DNA of 64,000 nucleotides from Actibacterium sp. MT2.3-13A (lineage in GTDB: Bacteria; Pseudomonadota; Alphaproteobacteria; Rhodobacterales; Rhodobacteraceae): NCBI RefSeq assembly GCF_018139985.1, contig NZ_JAGSOU010000012.1, positions 1 to 64,000 of the forward strand, in the 5' to 3' direction. The position numbers were made by a program, and so were the translations under genes. The notes under the pieces were generated by a model. That model was not told the origin of the DNA. It saw only the letters and a program-made list of their open reading frames with translations, and did not search any database. Below, piece by piece: positions 16,536 to 25,568 of this stretch. Numbering within the stretch: the stretch's first letter is position 1; each line of letters starts with the position of its first letter.

Positions 16536-17828
16536 ATGGCTCTCGACAGCGAACCGAACTTCGTGTCCTACGACGCGCCCGAAAAGGATCTCTACGAGGT
16601 GGGCGAAATGCCGCCGCTCGGTTATGTGCCGAAGAAGATGTATGCCTGGGCCATCCGTCGGGAGCGCCACGGCGAGCCGGACGCCTCCTTCCAGGTCGAG
16701 GTTGTCGATACCTGGAAGATCGACAGCCACGAGGTGCTGGTCCTGGTGATGGCCGCGGGGGTCAACTACAACGGCGTCTGGGCCGGCCTCGGCGTGCCGG
16801 TCTCGCCCTTCGACGGCCACAAGCAGCCCTATCACATCGCCGGATCGGACGCGGCGGGCATCGTCTGGAAGGTCGGCGACAAGGTCAAAAGCTGGAAAGT
16901 TGGCGACGAGGTCGTGATCCACTGCAACCAGGACGACGGCGACGACGAGGAATGCAACGGCGGCGACCCGATGTTCTCGCCCAGCCAGCGGATCTGGGGC
17001 TACGAGACCCCCGACGGCTCCTTCGCGCAGTTCACCCGGGTGCAGGCGCAGCAGTTGCTGCCGCGGCCCCGGCACCTGAGCTGGGAGGAATCGGCCTGCT
17101 ACACGCTGACGCTGGCCACCGCCTACCGGATGCTTTTCGGCCATCACCCGCATGAGCTGAAGCCGGGCCAGAACGTGCTGGTCTGGGGCGCCTCCGGCGG
17201 ACTGGGGTCCTTCGCCATCCAGCTGGCCAATGCGGCCGGGGCGAACGCGATCGGCGTGATCTCGGACGAGGACAAGCGCGATTTCGTGATGGGGCTGGGC
17301 GCCAAGGGCGTGATCAACCGCAAGGAGTTCAACTGCTGGGGCCAACTGCCCAAGGTGAACACCCCCGAATACAAGGCCTGGTTCAACGAGGCGCGGCGTT
17401 TCGGCAAGGCGATCTGGGATATCACCGGCAAGGGCAACAATGTCGATATCGTGTTCGAACACCCCGGCGAGGCGACCTTCCCGGTCTCGTCCTTCGTCTG
17501 CAAGAAGGGCGGCATGGTGGTGATCTGCGCCGGGACCTCCGGCTTCAACTGCACCTTCGACGTGCGCTACATCTGGATGCACCAGAAGCGCCTGCAGGGC
17601 AGCCATTTCGCCCATCTCAAGCAGGCCGCCGCCGCCAACCGCCTGATGGTCGAGCGCCGCATCGACCCCTGCATGTCCGAGGTCTTCCCCTGGGAGGAGA
17701 TCCCGGCGGCGCATACGAAGATGCTGCGCAACCAGCACAAGCCGGGCAACATGGCGGTGCTGGTGCAGGCGCCAAGGACCGGCCTGCGCACCTTCGCTGA
17801 TGCGCTGGAGGCCAGCAAGGGCCGCTGA
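16536..17828 (+). CDS. ccr: Crotonyl-CoA carboxylase/reductase
   Basis: The 430-residue enzyme reductively carboxylates crotonyl-CoA to (2S)-ethylmalonyl-CoA with NADPH and CO2, the key step of the ethylmalonyl-CoA pathway. It is a medium-chain dehydrogenase without zinc ligands. VNYNGVWAGLGVP lies near residue 74, IAGSDAAGIVWKVG near residue 100, the NADPH-binding GASGGLGSFAIQLA near residue 217, and the CO2-site Phe/His/Asn region around NCTFDVRYIWMHQKRL near residue 337. AGGAGG at 16523-16528 fixes the start at 16536. The 430-residue length equals the characterised Rhodobacter enzyme. Confidence 0.97.
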   Translation: MALDSEPNFVSYDAPEKDLYEVGEMPPLGYVPKKMYAWAIRRERHGEPDASFQVEVVDTWKIDSHEVLVLVMAAGVNYNGVWAGLGVPVSPFDGHKQPYHIAGSDAAGIVWKVGDKVKSWKVGDEVVIHCNQDDGDDEECNGGDPMFSPSQRIWGYETPDGSFAQFTRVQAQQLLPRPRHLSWEESACYTLTLATAYRMLFGHHPHELKPGQNVLVWGASGGLGSFAIQLANAAGANAIGVISDEDKRDFVMGLGAKGVINRKEFNCWGQLPKVNTPEYKAWFNEARRFGKAIWDITGKGNNVDIVFEHPGEATFPVSSFVCKKGGMVVICAGTSGFNCTFDVRYIWMHQKRLQGSHFAHLKQAAAANRLMVERRIDPCMSEVFPWEEIPAAHTKMLRNQHKPGNMAVLVQAPRTGLRTFADALEASKGR

Positions 17829-17852
17829 CGCCCGGGGAGAGCGGCCCAATAC

Positions 17853-17880
17853 GCCCCTTCCGGCCCGCGCCGGGAGGGGC
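17853..17880 (+). terminator. Hairpin downstream of ccr
   Basis: Bases 17853-17864 and 17869-17880 form a 12-bp stem with one T-G wobble and a CCGC loop, 24 bp after the ccr stop. No T-run follows, so it may end transcription with Rho or protect the 3' end rather than act as a classic intrinsic terminator. Confidence 0.55.
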
Positions 17881-17975
17881 CGGGTCCCCGGGGACGGGGC
17901 AGAAATCTCTTTCCGGGAGGGGTCTTCGTGCTAGGGTTGTGTGGTCGACCCGCCCTCAGCCGATGCGAGATTGCC

Positions 17976-18143
17976 ATGCCCGATGACTGGATCCTCGATG
18001 TCCTCGAAGACCTGCGCGCCTTTGCCAGGCTGAATGGCCTGTCCGCGATCGAAGCCGAGATGGAGCGGGCGATCACCGTCGCCCGGACCGAGCTGGGGAC
18101 CGCTCCGCGCCCCGCGCTGCTGCCCCTGCGCCGCGGGCCGTAA
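17976..18143 (+). CDS. Small conserved protein, 55 aa
   Basis: The product begins MPDDWILDVLEDLRAFARLN. It has a helical first half, a second helix with EAEMERAITVARTE, and a Pro-rich end. I recall short proteins with a WILDVL-DLRAFA pattern in many Rhodobacteraceae, but no function is known. An upstream in-frame start exists at 17928; the ATG at 17976 is preferred because it begins exactly at the recognisable segment. It stands alone between ccr and the helicase gene. Confidence 0.6.
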   Translation: MPDDWILDVLEDLRAFARLNGLSAIEAEMERAITVARTELGTAPRPALLPLRRGP

Positions 18144-18184
18144 TCGCGCTGGCCATGCGCGCAGCCCGGCGCTAGGGTCCGCGC

Positions 18185-19720
18185 ATGTCCGTGCCCGCGC
18201 TGCAATTCTCCGATGACCAGGCCGAAGCCCATGACCGCGTCGCCGAGATGCTGCGCGGCGTCGGCGTGGATATCGACGCCGGCCATCTGAGCCCGCGCGC
18301 CGAAGGGCAGGCCGGCCGGGTGCTGGCGGTGATCGGCAAGGCGGGCTCGGGCAAGACGATGCTGCTGGCCAAGCTCTACGAGGCGCTGGAGGAGGCGGGC
18401 GTCGAGACCGTCTCGGGCGATTACGAGGGCAAGCGCCGCAAGGACCGGCGCACGCTGGCGATCCTGGCGCCCACCAACAAGGCGGCCTCGGTGCTGCGGT
18501 CGCGGGGCGTGCCCGCGACCACCATCCACCGCATCCTCTACACGCCCGTCTACGACCCCGAATACGAAAAGATCGCCGACTGGCTGGCCGGCAACGGCGA
18601 CCGCCCCGAGGTCGAGGGGCTGACCGATGCCGCGCTCGACCGCGCCTATGCCTTCTACCAGAGCAACAAATCGATCCCCGGCGCGCTGGCCGCGGCGGGG
18701 CTGCGCGGTTCGGATTTCATCCTCGGCTGGAAGCGGCGCGAGGACCCGCTGGATATCGGCTTCGTCGACGAGGCCTCGATGCTGGACGAGCGCCAGTTCG
18801 ACGACCTCAAGGAGATCTTCCCGACCCTGGTCCTGTTCGGCGACCCGGCGCAGCTGGCGCCGGTGAACCAGTCCGGGCAGATGGTGTTCGAGCGGCTGGA
18901 CGAGAAGCGCAAGCTGGTGCTGCACCGCATCCACCGGCAGGCCCAGGACAACCCCATCCTCGACCTCGCCCATGCTCTGGCCGACCCCGATCTGGGCTTC
19001 GAGGATTTCGAGAAGATGGTCGAGGAGACCGCTCGCCGCGACGACCGCGTGGTCTGGGCGGGCCGGGTGGAAAGCGACCTGATGGCGCGCTCGCCGGTTC
19101 TGGTGTGGCGCAACGCCACGCGGATCCGGCTGATCCACGCCTTCCGCGCCGCCTTCGGTGCGCCGCCCGACGCGCTGCTGCCCGGCGAGCCGCTGATCTG
19201 CGACGGGATCGAACTGCCGCTCAAGCACCGCAAGAAGCGGCTGGACCTGGAGGCGCGCGGCCTGATCAAGGGCGCGCAGGTGATCTATCTCGGCCCCGGC
19301 CGGAGGGCCGGATTCTCGCGGCTGCATGTGCTGGGGGCGGAGGATCCGCAGGTCTCGGCCGCCTCCATCGTCAAGATCGAGCTGCCCGACGAGGAAGAAC
19401 CCTTCATCCCCTTCGCCGCCACCATGGGGGCGGCTTTCCTGCACGGCGCGGCGGTGACCATCCACAAGGCGCAAGGGTCGCAGTGGGAGAACGTGCAGGT
19501 CTTCGCCCCCGACCTCTGGGCGGCGGCGCGGATGGGGCGGGTCGAGGCCGGCCAGCCGCTGTGGAAACGTCTGGCCTATGTGGCGATCACCCGGGCGGAA
19601 AAGCGGCTGTTCTGGGTGGTCCGCAACCGGCTGGCGCGGCCCACGGCGCCGCTTTCGACCGATGATCTGCGTGCCGCCCCCGTGGCCCTGGAACTGACAG
19701 CGGAGGAGCCCGATGGCTGA
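18185..19720 (+). CDS. RecD-like ATP-dependent DNA helicase (superfamily 1)
   Basis: The 511-residue protein carries Walker A GKAGSGKTMLL near residue 51, APTNKAASVLRSRG (motif Ia) near residue 95, Walker B IGFVDEASML near residue 195, FGDPAQLAPV (motif III) near residue 218, HRIHRQ near residue 240, and the UvrD-like C-terminal motifs TIHKAQGSQWE near residue 427 and YVAITRAEKRL near residue 463. These are the conserved motifs of RecD/Dda-type 5'-3' helicases; it is too short for RecD2 or AddA. There is no nuclease domain. It overlaps the next gene by 8 bp. No obvious ribosome-binding site is seen. Its exact role in repair or conjugation is unknown. Confidence 0.85.
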   Translation: MSVPALQFSDDQAEAHDRVAEMLRGVGVDIDAGHLSPRAEGQAGRVLAVIGKAGSGKTMLLAKLYEALEEAGVETVSGDYEGKRRKDRRTLAILAPTNKAASVLRSRGVPATTIHRILYTPVYDPEYEKIADWLAGNGDRPEVEGLTDAALDRAYAFYQSNKSIPGALAAAGLRGSDFILGWKRREDPLDIGFVDEASMLDERQFDDLKEIFPTLVLFGDPAQLAPVNQSGQMVFERLDEKRKLVLHRIHRQAQDNPILDLAHALADPDLGFEDFEKMVEETARRDDRVVWAGRVESDLMARSPVLVWRNATRIRLIHAFRAAFGAPPDALLPGEPLICDGIELPLKHRKKRLDLEARGLIKGAQVIYLGPGRRAGFSRLHVLGAEDPQVSAASIVKIELPDEEEPFIPFAATMGAAFLHGAAVTIHKAQGSQWENVQVFAPDLWAAARMGRVEAGQPLWKRLAYVAITRAEKRLFWVVRNRLARPTAPLSTDDLRAAPVALELTAEEPDG

Positions 19721-20447
19721 GAAAACGATCCTGATCACCGGCGCGAGCAGCGGCATCGGCCGGGCCACGGCCGAGCTGTTCCTGGCCGAGGGCTGGCAGG
19801 TGGGCCTGCTGGCACGCCGCGAGGACCTGCTGGAGGAGATGGCGCGGGGCCAGCCGCGCGCCCATGTGTTGGGCGCCGACGTGACCGACCCGGCCGGGGT
19901 CGAGGCGGCCTTCGACCGGTTCATGGGCGCGACCGGCCGGCTCGACGTGCTGTTCAACAACGCCGGTATGTTCGGTCCGACCGCGCCCATCGACGAGGTG
20001 CCGGTCGCGGACTGGCTGGCGGTGCTCAACGTCAATGTCACCGGCATGTTCCTTTGCGCCCGCGCGGCCTTCGCCCGGATGCGCGCGCAGGATCCGCGGG
20101 GCGGGCGGATCATCAACAACGGCTCGATCTCGGCGCATGTGCCGCGGCCCGGATCGGCCTGCTACACCACCACCAAGCACGCCATCACCGGGCTGACGCG
20201 CACGCTGAGCCTCGATGGCCGGGCCCATGACATCGCCTGCGGGCAGATCGACATCGGCAACGCCCGCACCGATCTGCTGGAGGGCATCAACGCCGCCAAC
20301 CGCGCCGCCGGCCTGTCCGAGCAGCCGGTAATGGAGGTGGAGCATGCCGCGCGCTCGGTGCTGCACATGGCCAGCCTGCCGCCGGAGGCGAATGTCCAGT
20401 TCATGACGGTGGTGGCGACCAAGATGCCCTATATCGGGCGCGGCTGA
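19713..20447 (+). CDS. Short-chain dehydrogenase/reductase (SDR)
   Basis: The 244-residue classical SDR has TGASSGIGRATAELF near residue 9 (cofactor motif), NNAG near residue 87, a Ser in NNGSISAH near residue 135, and the catalytic YTTTKHA (Tyr-x-x-x-Lys) near residue 150. The basic residues after the second strand (LLARRED) suggest NADP(H). The substrate is unknown. Its start overlaps the helicase gene by 8 bp, so translation is probably coupled although no functional link is evident. Confidence 0.9.
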   Translation: MAEKTILITGASSGIGRATAELFLAEGWQVGLLARREDLLEEMARGQPRAHVLGADVTDPAGVEAAFDRFMGATGRLDVLFNNAGMFGPTAPIDEVPVADWLAVLNVNVTGMFLCARAAFARMRAQDPRGGRIINNGSISAHVPRPGSACYTTTKHAITGLTRTLSLDGRAHDIACGQIDIGNARTDLLEGINAANRAAGLSEQPVMEVEHAARSVLHMASLPPEANVQFMTVVATKMPYIGRG

Positions 20448-20461
20448 GCGGCCGCGGAATT

Positions 20462-20490
20462 GAGTATTTGGGCCAAGAAGAAGGGGGGGG
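20462..20490 (+). repeat. Dispersed intergenic repeat, partial copy
   Basis: GAGTATTTGGGCCAAGAAGA followed by AGGGGGGGG matches the right part of the repeat at 43502-43540. The GCCTCCGGCGGG part is replaced by other sequence. It lies between the converging SDR and TIGR02186 genes. Confidence 0.6.
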
Positions 20491-20497
20491 AGCGCAC

Positions 20498-21259
20498 TCA
20501 GCCGCGGATGTAGCGGAAAACGGTCGAGGCGCCCCAGCCCGCGGCGATGGCGATGGCCAGCGACAGCAGGCCATAGATCAGCGGCCTGACCTGGGCGAGA
20601 TTGTAGATCCAGCGTTCCAGCCCGACCTTCTGCACCCCGATCCGGGTCTCGTAGGCGTCGATCACCGCGCGCCCGCGGGTGAGAAAGATGCGGGTGGTAT
20701 AGTCGCCCTCGGTCAGGTTGGCGGGCAGGGCGATACCCGTGCGGAACAGCGTGTCCTCGGACAGCGTGACCGTGCTCTCGCGGATCTGGTAGAGGCCATC
20801 CGCCGTGCGGATGCGTATCAGCGCCTCGGTGAAGGGGGCGGCGCCGTCGGCCCCGGCGCCGGTATCGACGGCGCGGATCGCCTTGCCGATGGAGATGTGG
20901 TGGCGGAGGTCCTCGGTCTGCGACAGGATCTCGTCGAGCGGCGCGGTGGTGGAGATGGCGTAGAAGCTGGGCGCGGCGTCGACCTCGACCGCCTCGGCGT
21001 TGACCCAGATGCCGAAGCGGAGGTCCTTCTTGCGCACGGTCACGGGCAGGGTGGGGCCGGCCACGGTGACGATGACATGCAGCGGCGGGTCGGCGGGCGC
21101 GGGCGCGCTGCGCTTGACCGCGCCGAAGACCAGGATCTCGGACCCTTTGAAATCGGTGGTGATGGAGACGCGGGCCTGGCTGAGGCCGGCCACCACCTCC
21201 TCGCCTGCGCGCAGCGGCGTGGCGATGAGCAGGCACAGGAGCAGCCACCGCCAGGCCAT
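20498..21259 (-). CDS. TIGR02186-family membrane-anchored protein
   Basis: The 253-residue protein has an N-terminal signal peptide (MAWRWLLLCLLIATPLRAGE), a beta-rich periplasmic body and a single membrane helix near the C-terminus (about residues 225-245). It begins VVAGLSQARVSITTDFKGSEILVFGA, the region diagnostic of TIGR02186, a family found mainly in alphaproteobacteria with no known activity. Its ATG overlaps the stop of the TSUP permease gene upstream (ATGA), a pairing that suggests joint function in export of a small anion. Confidence 0.8.
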   Translation of the reverse strand: MAWRWLLLCLLIATPLRAGEEVVAGLSQARVSITTDFKGSEILVFGAVKRSAPAPADPPLHVIVTVAGPTLPVTVRKKDLRFGIWVNAEAVEVDAAPSFYAISTTAPLDEILSQTEDLRHHISIGKAIRAVDTGAGADGAAPFTEALIRIRTADGLYQIRESTVTLSEDTLFRTGIALPANLTEGDYTTRIFLTRGRAVIDAYETRIGVQKVGLERWIYNLAQVRPLIYGLLSLAIAIAAGWGASTVFRYIRG

Positions 21260-22179
21260 CAGTGCCCCCCCGCCGGCGCGGCCAGCGAATAGAGCTCGGC
21301 GGGTTGCAGCAGCAGGTCGAGCGCCAGTTTACCGCAGACCGCCAGCACCAGCGCCGCCAGCAGGATCCGCAGCTGTTCGGCCTTCAGCTTGACCCCGATG
21401 CGGGTGCCAATCTGCGCGCCCACGACGCCGCCCACGATCAGCAGCACCGCCAGCACCATGTCCACCGAGTAGTTGGTGGTGGCGTGTAGCAGCGTGGTGA
21501 AGCCGGTGACGAAGATGATCTGGAACAGCGAGGTGCCGACCACCACCTTGGTGGGCATCCCCAGCAGGTAGATCATCGCCGGCACCATGATGAAGCCGCC
21601 GCCGACCCCCATTACCGCCGCCAGCACCCCGACCGCGGCCCCCACCAGCAGCGGCGGGATGACCGAGATGTAGAGGCCGGAGCTGCGGAATTTCACCTTC
21701 AGCGGCAGCGCGTGCACCCAGCCGCGCTGGCGCCGTTTCGGCACCACGCCCTGGCGTCGGGCGCGGCGCAGCGCGATCACGCTTTCCACCAGCATCAGCC
21801 AGCCGATCACGCCGAGAAACAGCACATAGCAGAGCTGCACCAGCAGATCCACCTGCCCCAGCTGCTTGAGGAAATTGAACGCCGCGACCCCCAGCGCCGC
21901 GCCGACAAGGCCGCCGGCCAGCAGCACCGCGCCCATCCGCAGATCGACCGTCTTGCGCCGCAGATGCGCCATCAGCCCCGAGATCGACGAGGCCACGATC
22001 TGGTTCGCGCCAGTGGCCACCGCGACCGCCGGCGGGATGCCCATGAAGAACAGCAGCGGCGTGATCAGGAACCCGCCGCCCACCCCGAACATGCCCGACA
22101 GGATGCCCACGAGCCCGCCGAGGCCAAGCAGCAGGAACGCGTTGACCGAGACCTCGGCGATGGGCAGGTAGACTTGCAT
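21259..22179 (-). CDS. TSUP-family (TauE/SafE) sulfite/organic anion permease
   Basis: The 306-residue membrane protein has about eight helices in two repeats. Each carries the family motif: GMFGVGGGFLITPLLFF near residue 28 and AVMGVGGGFIMVPAMIYL near residue 200, split by a basic cytoplasmic loop (RRARRQGVVPKRRQRG). The start at 22179 gives a normal N-terminus; the in-frame extension to 22245 is Arg-rich and unlikely. It is translationally coupled to the TIGR02186 gene. The substrate is unknown. Confidence 0.88.
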   Translation of the reverse strand: MQVYLPIAEVSVNAFLLLGLGGLVGILSGMFGVGGGFLITPLLFFMGIPPAVAVATGANQIVASSISGLMAHLRRKTVDLRMGAVLLAGGLVGAALGVAAFNFLKQLGQVDLLVQLCYVLFLGVIGWLMLVESVIALRRARRQGVVPKRRQRGWVHALPLKVKFRSSGLYISVIPPLLVGAAVGVLAAVMGVGGGFIMVPAMIYLLGMPTKVVVGTSLFQIIFVTGFTTLLHATTNYSVDMVLAVLLIVGGVVGAQIGTRIGVKLKAEQLRILLAALVLAVCGKLALDLLLQPAELYSLAAPAGGH

Positions 22180-22272
22180 GCGCCCAGCTAAGCCCACCGC
22201 GCGCAACCGCGCAAGCCGTCGCGCTGCGGGGCGAGAAAACTTCATGCGGTTTTCACAAGGCGGGCGTGGCCC

Positions 22273-22683
22273 TTACAGCGCCTTGCGCAGGACCAGCGCG
22301 TCGATGCGGGCGCCGTCCGGGGCGTGGTAGTAGCCCTTGCGCCGCCCGGCGAGGGCATATCCCGCCGCATGGTAGAGCGCGCGGGCGGGGGCGTTGTCGG
22401 CGGCGACCTCGAGGAAGGCGTCCTCGGCCCCGCGGGCGCGCGCCTCGGTCTCGAAGCGGGCGACGAGCGCGCGGCCTTTGCCCTGCCGCCGGGCCTCGGG
22501 CGCCACGGCGATGGTCAACAACTCGGCCTCGTCCGCGATCACCCGGCCCAGGACAAAGCCCGCCGCGTCGCCCAGGACGAAGACGCCCGGGCTGGCCAGC
22601 AGGGTCTCGAATTCGCCCGCGCGCCAGGGGCGGGGGGTGGTGAAGGCGCCCGCGTGCAGCGCGGCCAGCGCCTCAGGCGTCAT
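22273..22683 (-). CDS. rimI: GNAT acetyltransferase, RimI-like (ribosomal protein S18 alanine N-acetyltransferase)
   Basis: The 136-residue protein has the GNAT acetyl-CoA motif VAPEARRQGKGRALVARFE near residue 78 and EVAADNAPARALYHAAGY near residue 103. Its start overlaps the end of tsaB by 11 bp. The tsaB-rimI pairing is widespread and supports a RimI assignment, acetylating the N-terminus of S18, though the protein also fits a generic GNAT. Confidence 0.8.
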   Translation of the reverse strand: MTPEALAALHAGAFTTPRPWRAGEFETLLASPGVFVLGDAAGFVLGRVIADEAELLTIAVAPEARRQGKGRALVARFETEARARGAEDAFLEVAADNAPARALYHAAGYALAGRRKGYYHAPDGARIDALVLRKAL

Positions 22684-23332
22684 CGAGGATGACCGGCGGC
22701 TGATCGGCCGCGGGCGCGGCGTCGGCGGCGCGCAGGTAAAGCGGTGCGGGGCGAGCGGGCCGGTCGTTGCGGCGTGCCAGCGCCACGCGGGCGATGGCCA
22801 CGGCCAGCGGATGGGCGGGCGCGGCGGCGCTGGCGCCGAGGTTTTGCGCGGCCTCCTCCGCCTGAGCGCCGATGCACGTCAGGCCGGGCGCGCGCATCTG
22901 AGCGGGCACGGCCAGCCCCTCGACCAGATCGGGGCCGGTGGCGTGATCGCCGAGCAACTGCATGTAGCTCATGCCGCGCGGGGCGGCGACGATGGCCAGA
23001 ACCGGTCCGTCGCGGCCTTCGGCCAGTGCCTCGAAGCTGCTGACCCCCACCGCCGGGATCCCCAGCGACATCGCCAGCCCGCGCGCGGCGGAGACCGCGA
23101 TACGGATGCCGGTAAAATTGCCGGGGCCCACGCCCACGCCGATCGCGCCGAGATCGCTCCAGGTGACACCGGCCTCCGATAGCAGTTCCTCGAGCATGGG
23201 CATCAGCCGCTCGGCCTGGCCGCGGCCCATGTCCTCTTCGGCGCGGGCCAGAACCCGCTCGCCGCATAGCAAAGCGGCCGCGCAATGCGCGGCCGATGTG
23301 TCAAAGCCCAGAACCAGAGGATCACGCGGCAA
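22673..23332 (-). CDS. tsaB: tRNA threonylcarbamoyladenosine biosynthesis protein TsaB
   Basis: The 219-residue protein starts PLVLGFDTSAAHCAAALL, the ASKHA-fold N-terminus of TsaB. It contains LMPMLEELLSEAGVTWSDLGAIGVGVGPGNFTG-type sequence (residues 43-75), of which GVGPGNFTGIR is the hallmark. TsaB is the scaffold partner of TsaD in making t6A on tRNAs that read ANN codons. It overlaps nfu by 11 bp upstream and rimI by 11 bp downstream, a compact operon. Confidence 0.93.
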   Translation of the reverse strand: MPRDPLVLGFDTSAAHCAAALLCGERVLARAEEDMGRGQAERLMPMLEELLSEAGVTWSDLGAIGVGVGPGNFTGIRIAVSAARGLAMSLGIPAVGVSSFEALAEGRDGPVLAIVAAPRGMSYMQLLGDHATGPDLVEGLAVPAQMRAPGLTCIGAQAEEAAQNLGASAAAPAHPLAVAIARVALARRNDRPARPAPLYLRAADAAPAADQPPVILDDA

Positions 23333-23882
23333 CGGGGCGCACCTCGATCACCTCGGGGATGTAGTGGCGCAGCAGATTCTCGATCCCCATCTTCAGCGTC
23401 AGCGTCGAGGAGGGGCAGCCCGCGCAGGCGCCCTGCATGTGCAGATAGACGATGCCGCGGTCGAAGCCGTGGAAGGTGATGTCGCCGCCGTCCTGCGCCA
23501 CGGCAGGGCGCACGCGGGTGTCCAGCAGCTCCTTGATCTGTTTCACGATCTCGGCGTCGGGGCCCTCGTGGTCGGCATGGCCGGTGGCCTGCGCTTCGCC
23601 CTGCATCACCGGCAGGCCCGACTGGTAATGCTCCATGATCGCGCCGAGGATCGCGGGCTTGATATGTTCCCAGGCCACGGCTTCGTCCTTGGTGACGGTC
23701 ACGAAATCGGTGCCGAAGAACACGCCGGTCACGCCCTGCACGGCGAAGATGCGCTGCGCCAGCGGCGAGGCTTCGGCGGCCTCCGCGCTGAGGAAATCTG
23801 CGGTGCCCGCATCCAGCACGGCCTGGCCGGGCAGGAATTTCAGCGTGGCGGGGTTCGGGGTGGACTCGGTCTGGATAAACAT
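23322..23882 (-). CDS. NifU-family iron-sulfur scaffold/carrier (Nfu)
   Basis: The 186-residue protein has an N-terminal Nfu domain (MFIQTESTPNPATLKFLPG, residues 1-19, onward to about 90) and a C-terminal NifU domain with the cluster-binding CAGC (about residues 154-157) in LHMQGACAGCPSSTLTLK. It carries and delivers 4Fe-4S clusters in the cytosol, probably including to the many Fe-S enzymes such as SdhB. It is the first gene of the nfu-tsaB-rimI operon. Confidence 0.93.
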   Translation of the reverse strand: MFIQTESTPNPATLKFLPGQAVLDAGTADFLSAEAAEASPLAQRIFAVQGVTGVFFGTDFVTVTKDEAVAWEHIKPAILGAIMEHYQSGLPVMQGEAQATGHADHEGPDAEIVKQIKELLDTRVRPAVAQDGGDITFHGFDRGIVYLHMQGACAGCPSSTLTLKMGIENLLRHYIPEVIEVRPVAA

Positions 23883-24051
23883 GTTCGGCGCCCTTTCTCT
23901 GCCCTACGGATATGCGCGCGCGGGGGCCGTATGTCAATATTTGGAATGGTTCTAAACTGTCGCCGGCCCGCCGTCGTCTGGCGCGGTATTCCCATGCCGG
24001 GTCATGTCCGGAGCCAATTTGACCGCTTCGTTGACTTGGCGGTGGTTTGGC

Positions 24052-24086
24052 GCCCGCCGGTTTCGGGCGGGCACAAGGGGCTTGTG
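24052..24086 (-). terminator. Tandem hairpins downstream of the universal stress gene
   Basis: CACAAG/CTTGTG (24072-24086, loop GGG) and GCCCGCC/GGCGGGC (24052-24072, seven-base loop) lie 40-74 bp after the stop of the minus-strand gene at 24126. There is no T-run, so strength is uncertain. The remainder of 23883-24125 shows no gene. Confidence 0.4.
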
Positions 24087-24125
24087 GGCGAGGCGCCCGC
24101 TATGGTTGACAGAGACGCGGCGCCC

Positions 24126-24581
24126 TCAGGTCACAGCCTCCAGCCGTTCCTTCGACATCTCGCCCGGGACGATGGTCATCGGCACCGGCAGGCTGCCGGA
24201 ATTGCGCGTCAGCTGCGTGACCAGCGGCCCCGGCCCCTTCTTGCCGCTGCCCGCGCCCAGCACCAGCACGCCGATCGCGGGATCCTCGCGCACCTGGGCG
24301 AGGATCTCGTCCACCGGCTCGCCCTCGCGGATCACCAATTCGGGATCCACCTTCTGCCGGTCGCGCATCCATTTGGCGAAGACCTCGAAATGCGCGACGA
24401 TGCGCTCGCGGGCCTCTTCGCGCATGATGTCGCTGACGCCGATCCAGTGGTTGAATTCCTCCGGCGGGATGATCGACAGGATCTGCACCCCGGCACCCGT
24501 ATGCGCGGCGCGCATCGCGGCGAAGCGCATCGCGTTCAGGCATTCGCGGCTGTCGTCGAGCACGACAAGGAACTTGCGCAT
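24126..24581 (-). CDS. Universal stress protein (UspA family)
   Basis: The 151-residue protein starts MRKFLVVLDDSRECLNAMRF, with the Rossmann-like Usp core, and has a glycine-rich segment GVLVLGAGSGKKGPGPLVTQL near residue 105 in the place of the usual ATP-binding G-x2-G-x9-GS loop, here altered. It is likely a nucleotide-binding stress or energy-status protein of unknown target. It is monocistronic, 56 bp downstream of the aminotransferase gene on the same strand. Confidence 0.85.
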   Translation of the reverse strand: MRKFLVVLDDSRECLNAMRFAAMRAAHTGAGVQILSIIPPEEFNHWIGVSDIMREEARERIVAHFEVFAKWMRDRQKVDPELVIREGEPVDEILAQVREDPAIGVLVLGAGSGKKGPGPLVTQLTRNSGSLPVPMTIVPGEMSKERLEAVT

Positions 24582-24636
24582 GGGCGGACCCTCCGGGCGC
24601 GATGATGGCCGGGGCGGGCGGTTGATGCAAGCGCGC

Positions 24637-25500
24637 TCAGGTGGTCGAATGCGCCCAGTCCCAGTAGAGGTCGCGCACCCGGCGGGTCATCGGGCCAACC
24701 TCGTAGCTGGTGTCGTCGAAGGCGGTGACCGGCGTGACCTTCATCATGTTGCCGGTCAGGAACACCTCGTCGGCCTTGCGGAAATCGTCGAAGGTCAGCA
24801 CGGTTTCATGCACCCGCACGCCGTCCGCGGCCAGGTTGTCGATATGGCGCGCGCGGGTGATGCCGGCGAGGAAGGTGCCGTTGGGCACCGGCGTGAACAC
24901 CTCGCCGTCCCTGACCATGAACACGTTGGCCGTGGCGGTTTCGGCCACGTTGCCCAGCGCGTCCGCGACCAGCGCGTTGCCAAAGCCCTTGGCCCGCGCC
25001 TCGGCCAGCATCCGGGCGTTGTTGGGGTAGAGGCAGCCTGCCTTGGCGTTCACCACCGCGTCTTCCAGCACCGGGCGGCGGAAGCGGGTCGTGGTCAGCG
25101 TGGTGGTGGTGCCCGGCGGCGCCATCGGGATTTCCTCGAGGCAGACGGCGAAGCCGGTGGCGTCGGGTTTCGGCACGATCCCCAGGAAATCGCCGTCCAG
25201 CGCCCAGTACATCGGGCGGATGTAGACGGCGGAGGTCTCGGGATAGGCTTTCAGCCCTTCCCAGACGATCTCCTGCATCGCCTCGGCGGTGACGGTGGGC
25301 GTGATCATCAGCGCCTCGGCCGAGCGGTTGATGCGGGCGCAATGCGCGGCGAGGTCGGGGGCGATGCCCTCGAAATAGCGTGCGCCGTCGAACACCGTGG
25401 TGCCGAGCCAACTGGCGTGGTCGGCCGCGCGGATCACGGGCAGGTCGCCCTCGTGCCAGCTGCCGTCAAAATAGGTGCGGATATTGATGCCGGTTGCCAT
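24637..25500 (-). CDS. Branched-chain amino-acid aminotransferase (PLP fold type IV)
   Basis: The 287-residue enzyme matches IlvE-like class IV aminotransferases. GTTVFDGARYFEG lies near residue 33, RINRSAEALMI near residue 57, the catalytic Lys in NAKAGCLYPNNARMLAEA near residue 152, and ETATANVFMVRDGEV near residue 190, where Glu contacts the PLP ring nitrogen. LAGITRARHI supplies the phosphate-binding loop. It probably transaminates Leu, Ile and Val; a D-amino-acid or 4-amino-4-deoxychorismate role is less likely. It stands alone. Confidence 0.88.
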   Translation of the reverse strand: MATGINIRTYFDGSWHEGDLPVIRAADHASWLGTTVFDGARYFEGIAPDLAAHCARINRSAEALMITPTVTAEAMQEIVWEGLKAYPETSAVYIRPMYWALDGDFLGIVPKPDATGFAVCLEEIPMAPPGTTTTLTTTRFRRPVLEDAVVNAKAGCLYPNNARMLAEARAKGFGNALVADALGNVAETATANVFMVRDGEVFTPVPNGTFLAGITRARHIDNLAADGVRVHETVLTFDDFRKADEVFLTGNMMKVTPVTAFDDTSYEVGPMTRRVRDLYWDWAHSTT

Positions 25501-25568
25501 GTCTTCCCCTCCAGGTTGGCGCGAGCCTAGCGGAGGGATAGGTCAGGCGTCCAGACCTTAAACGCGGG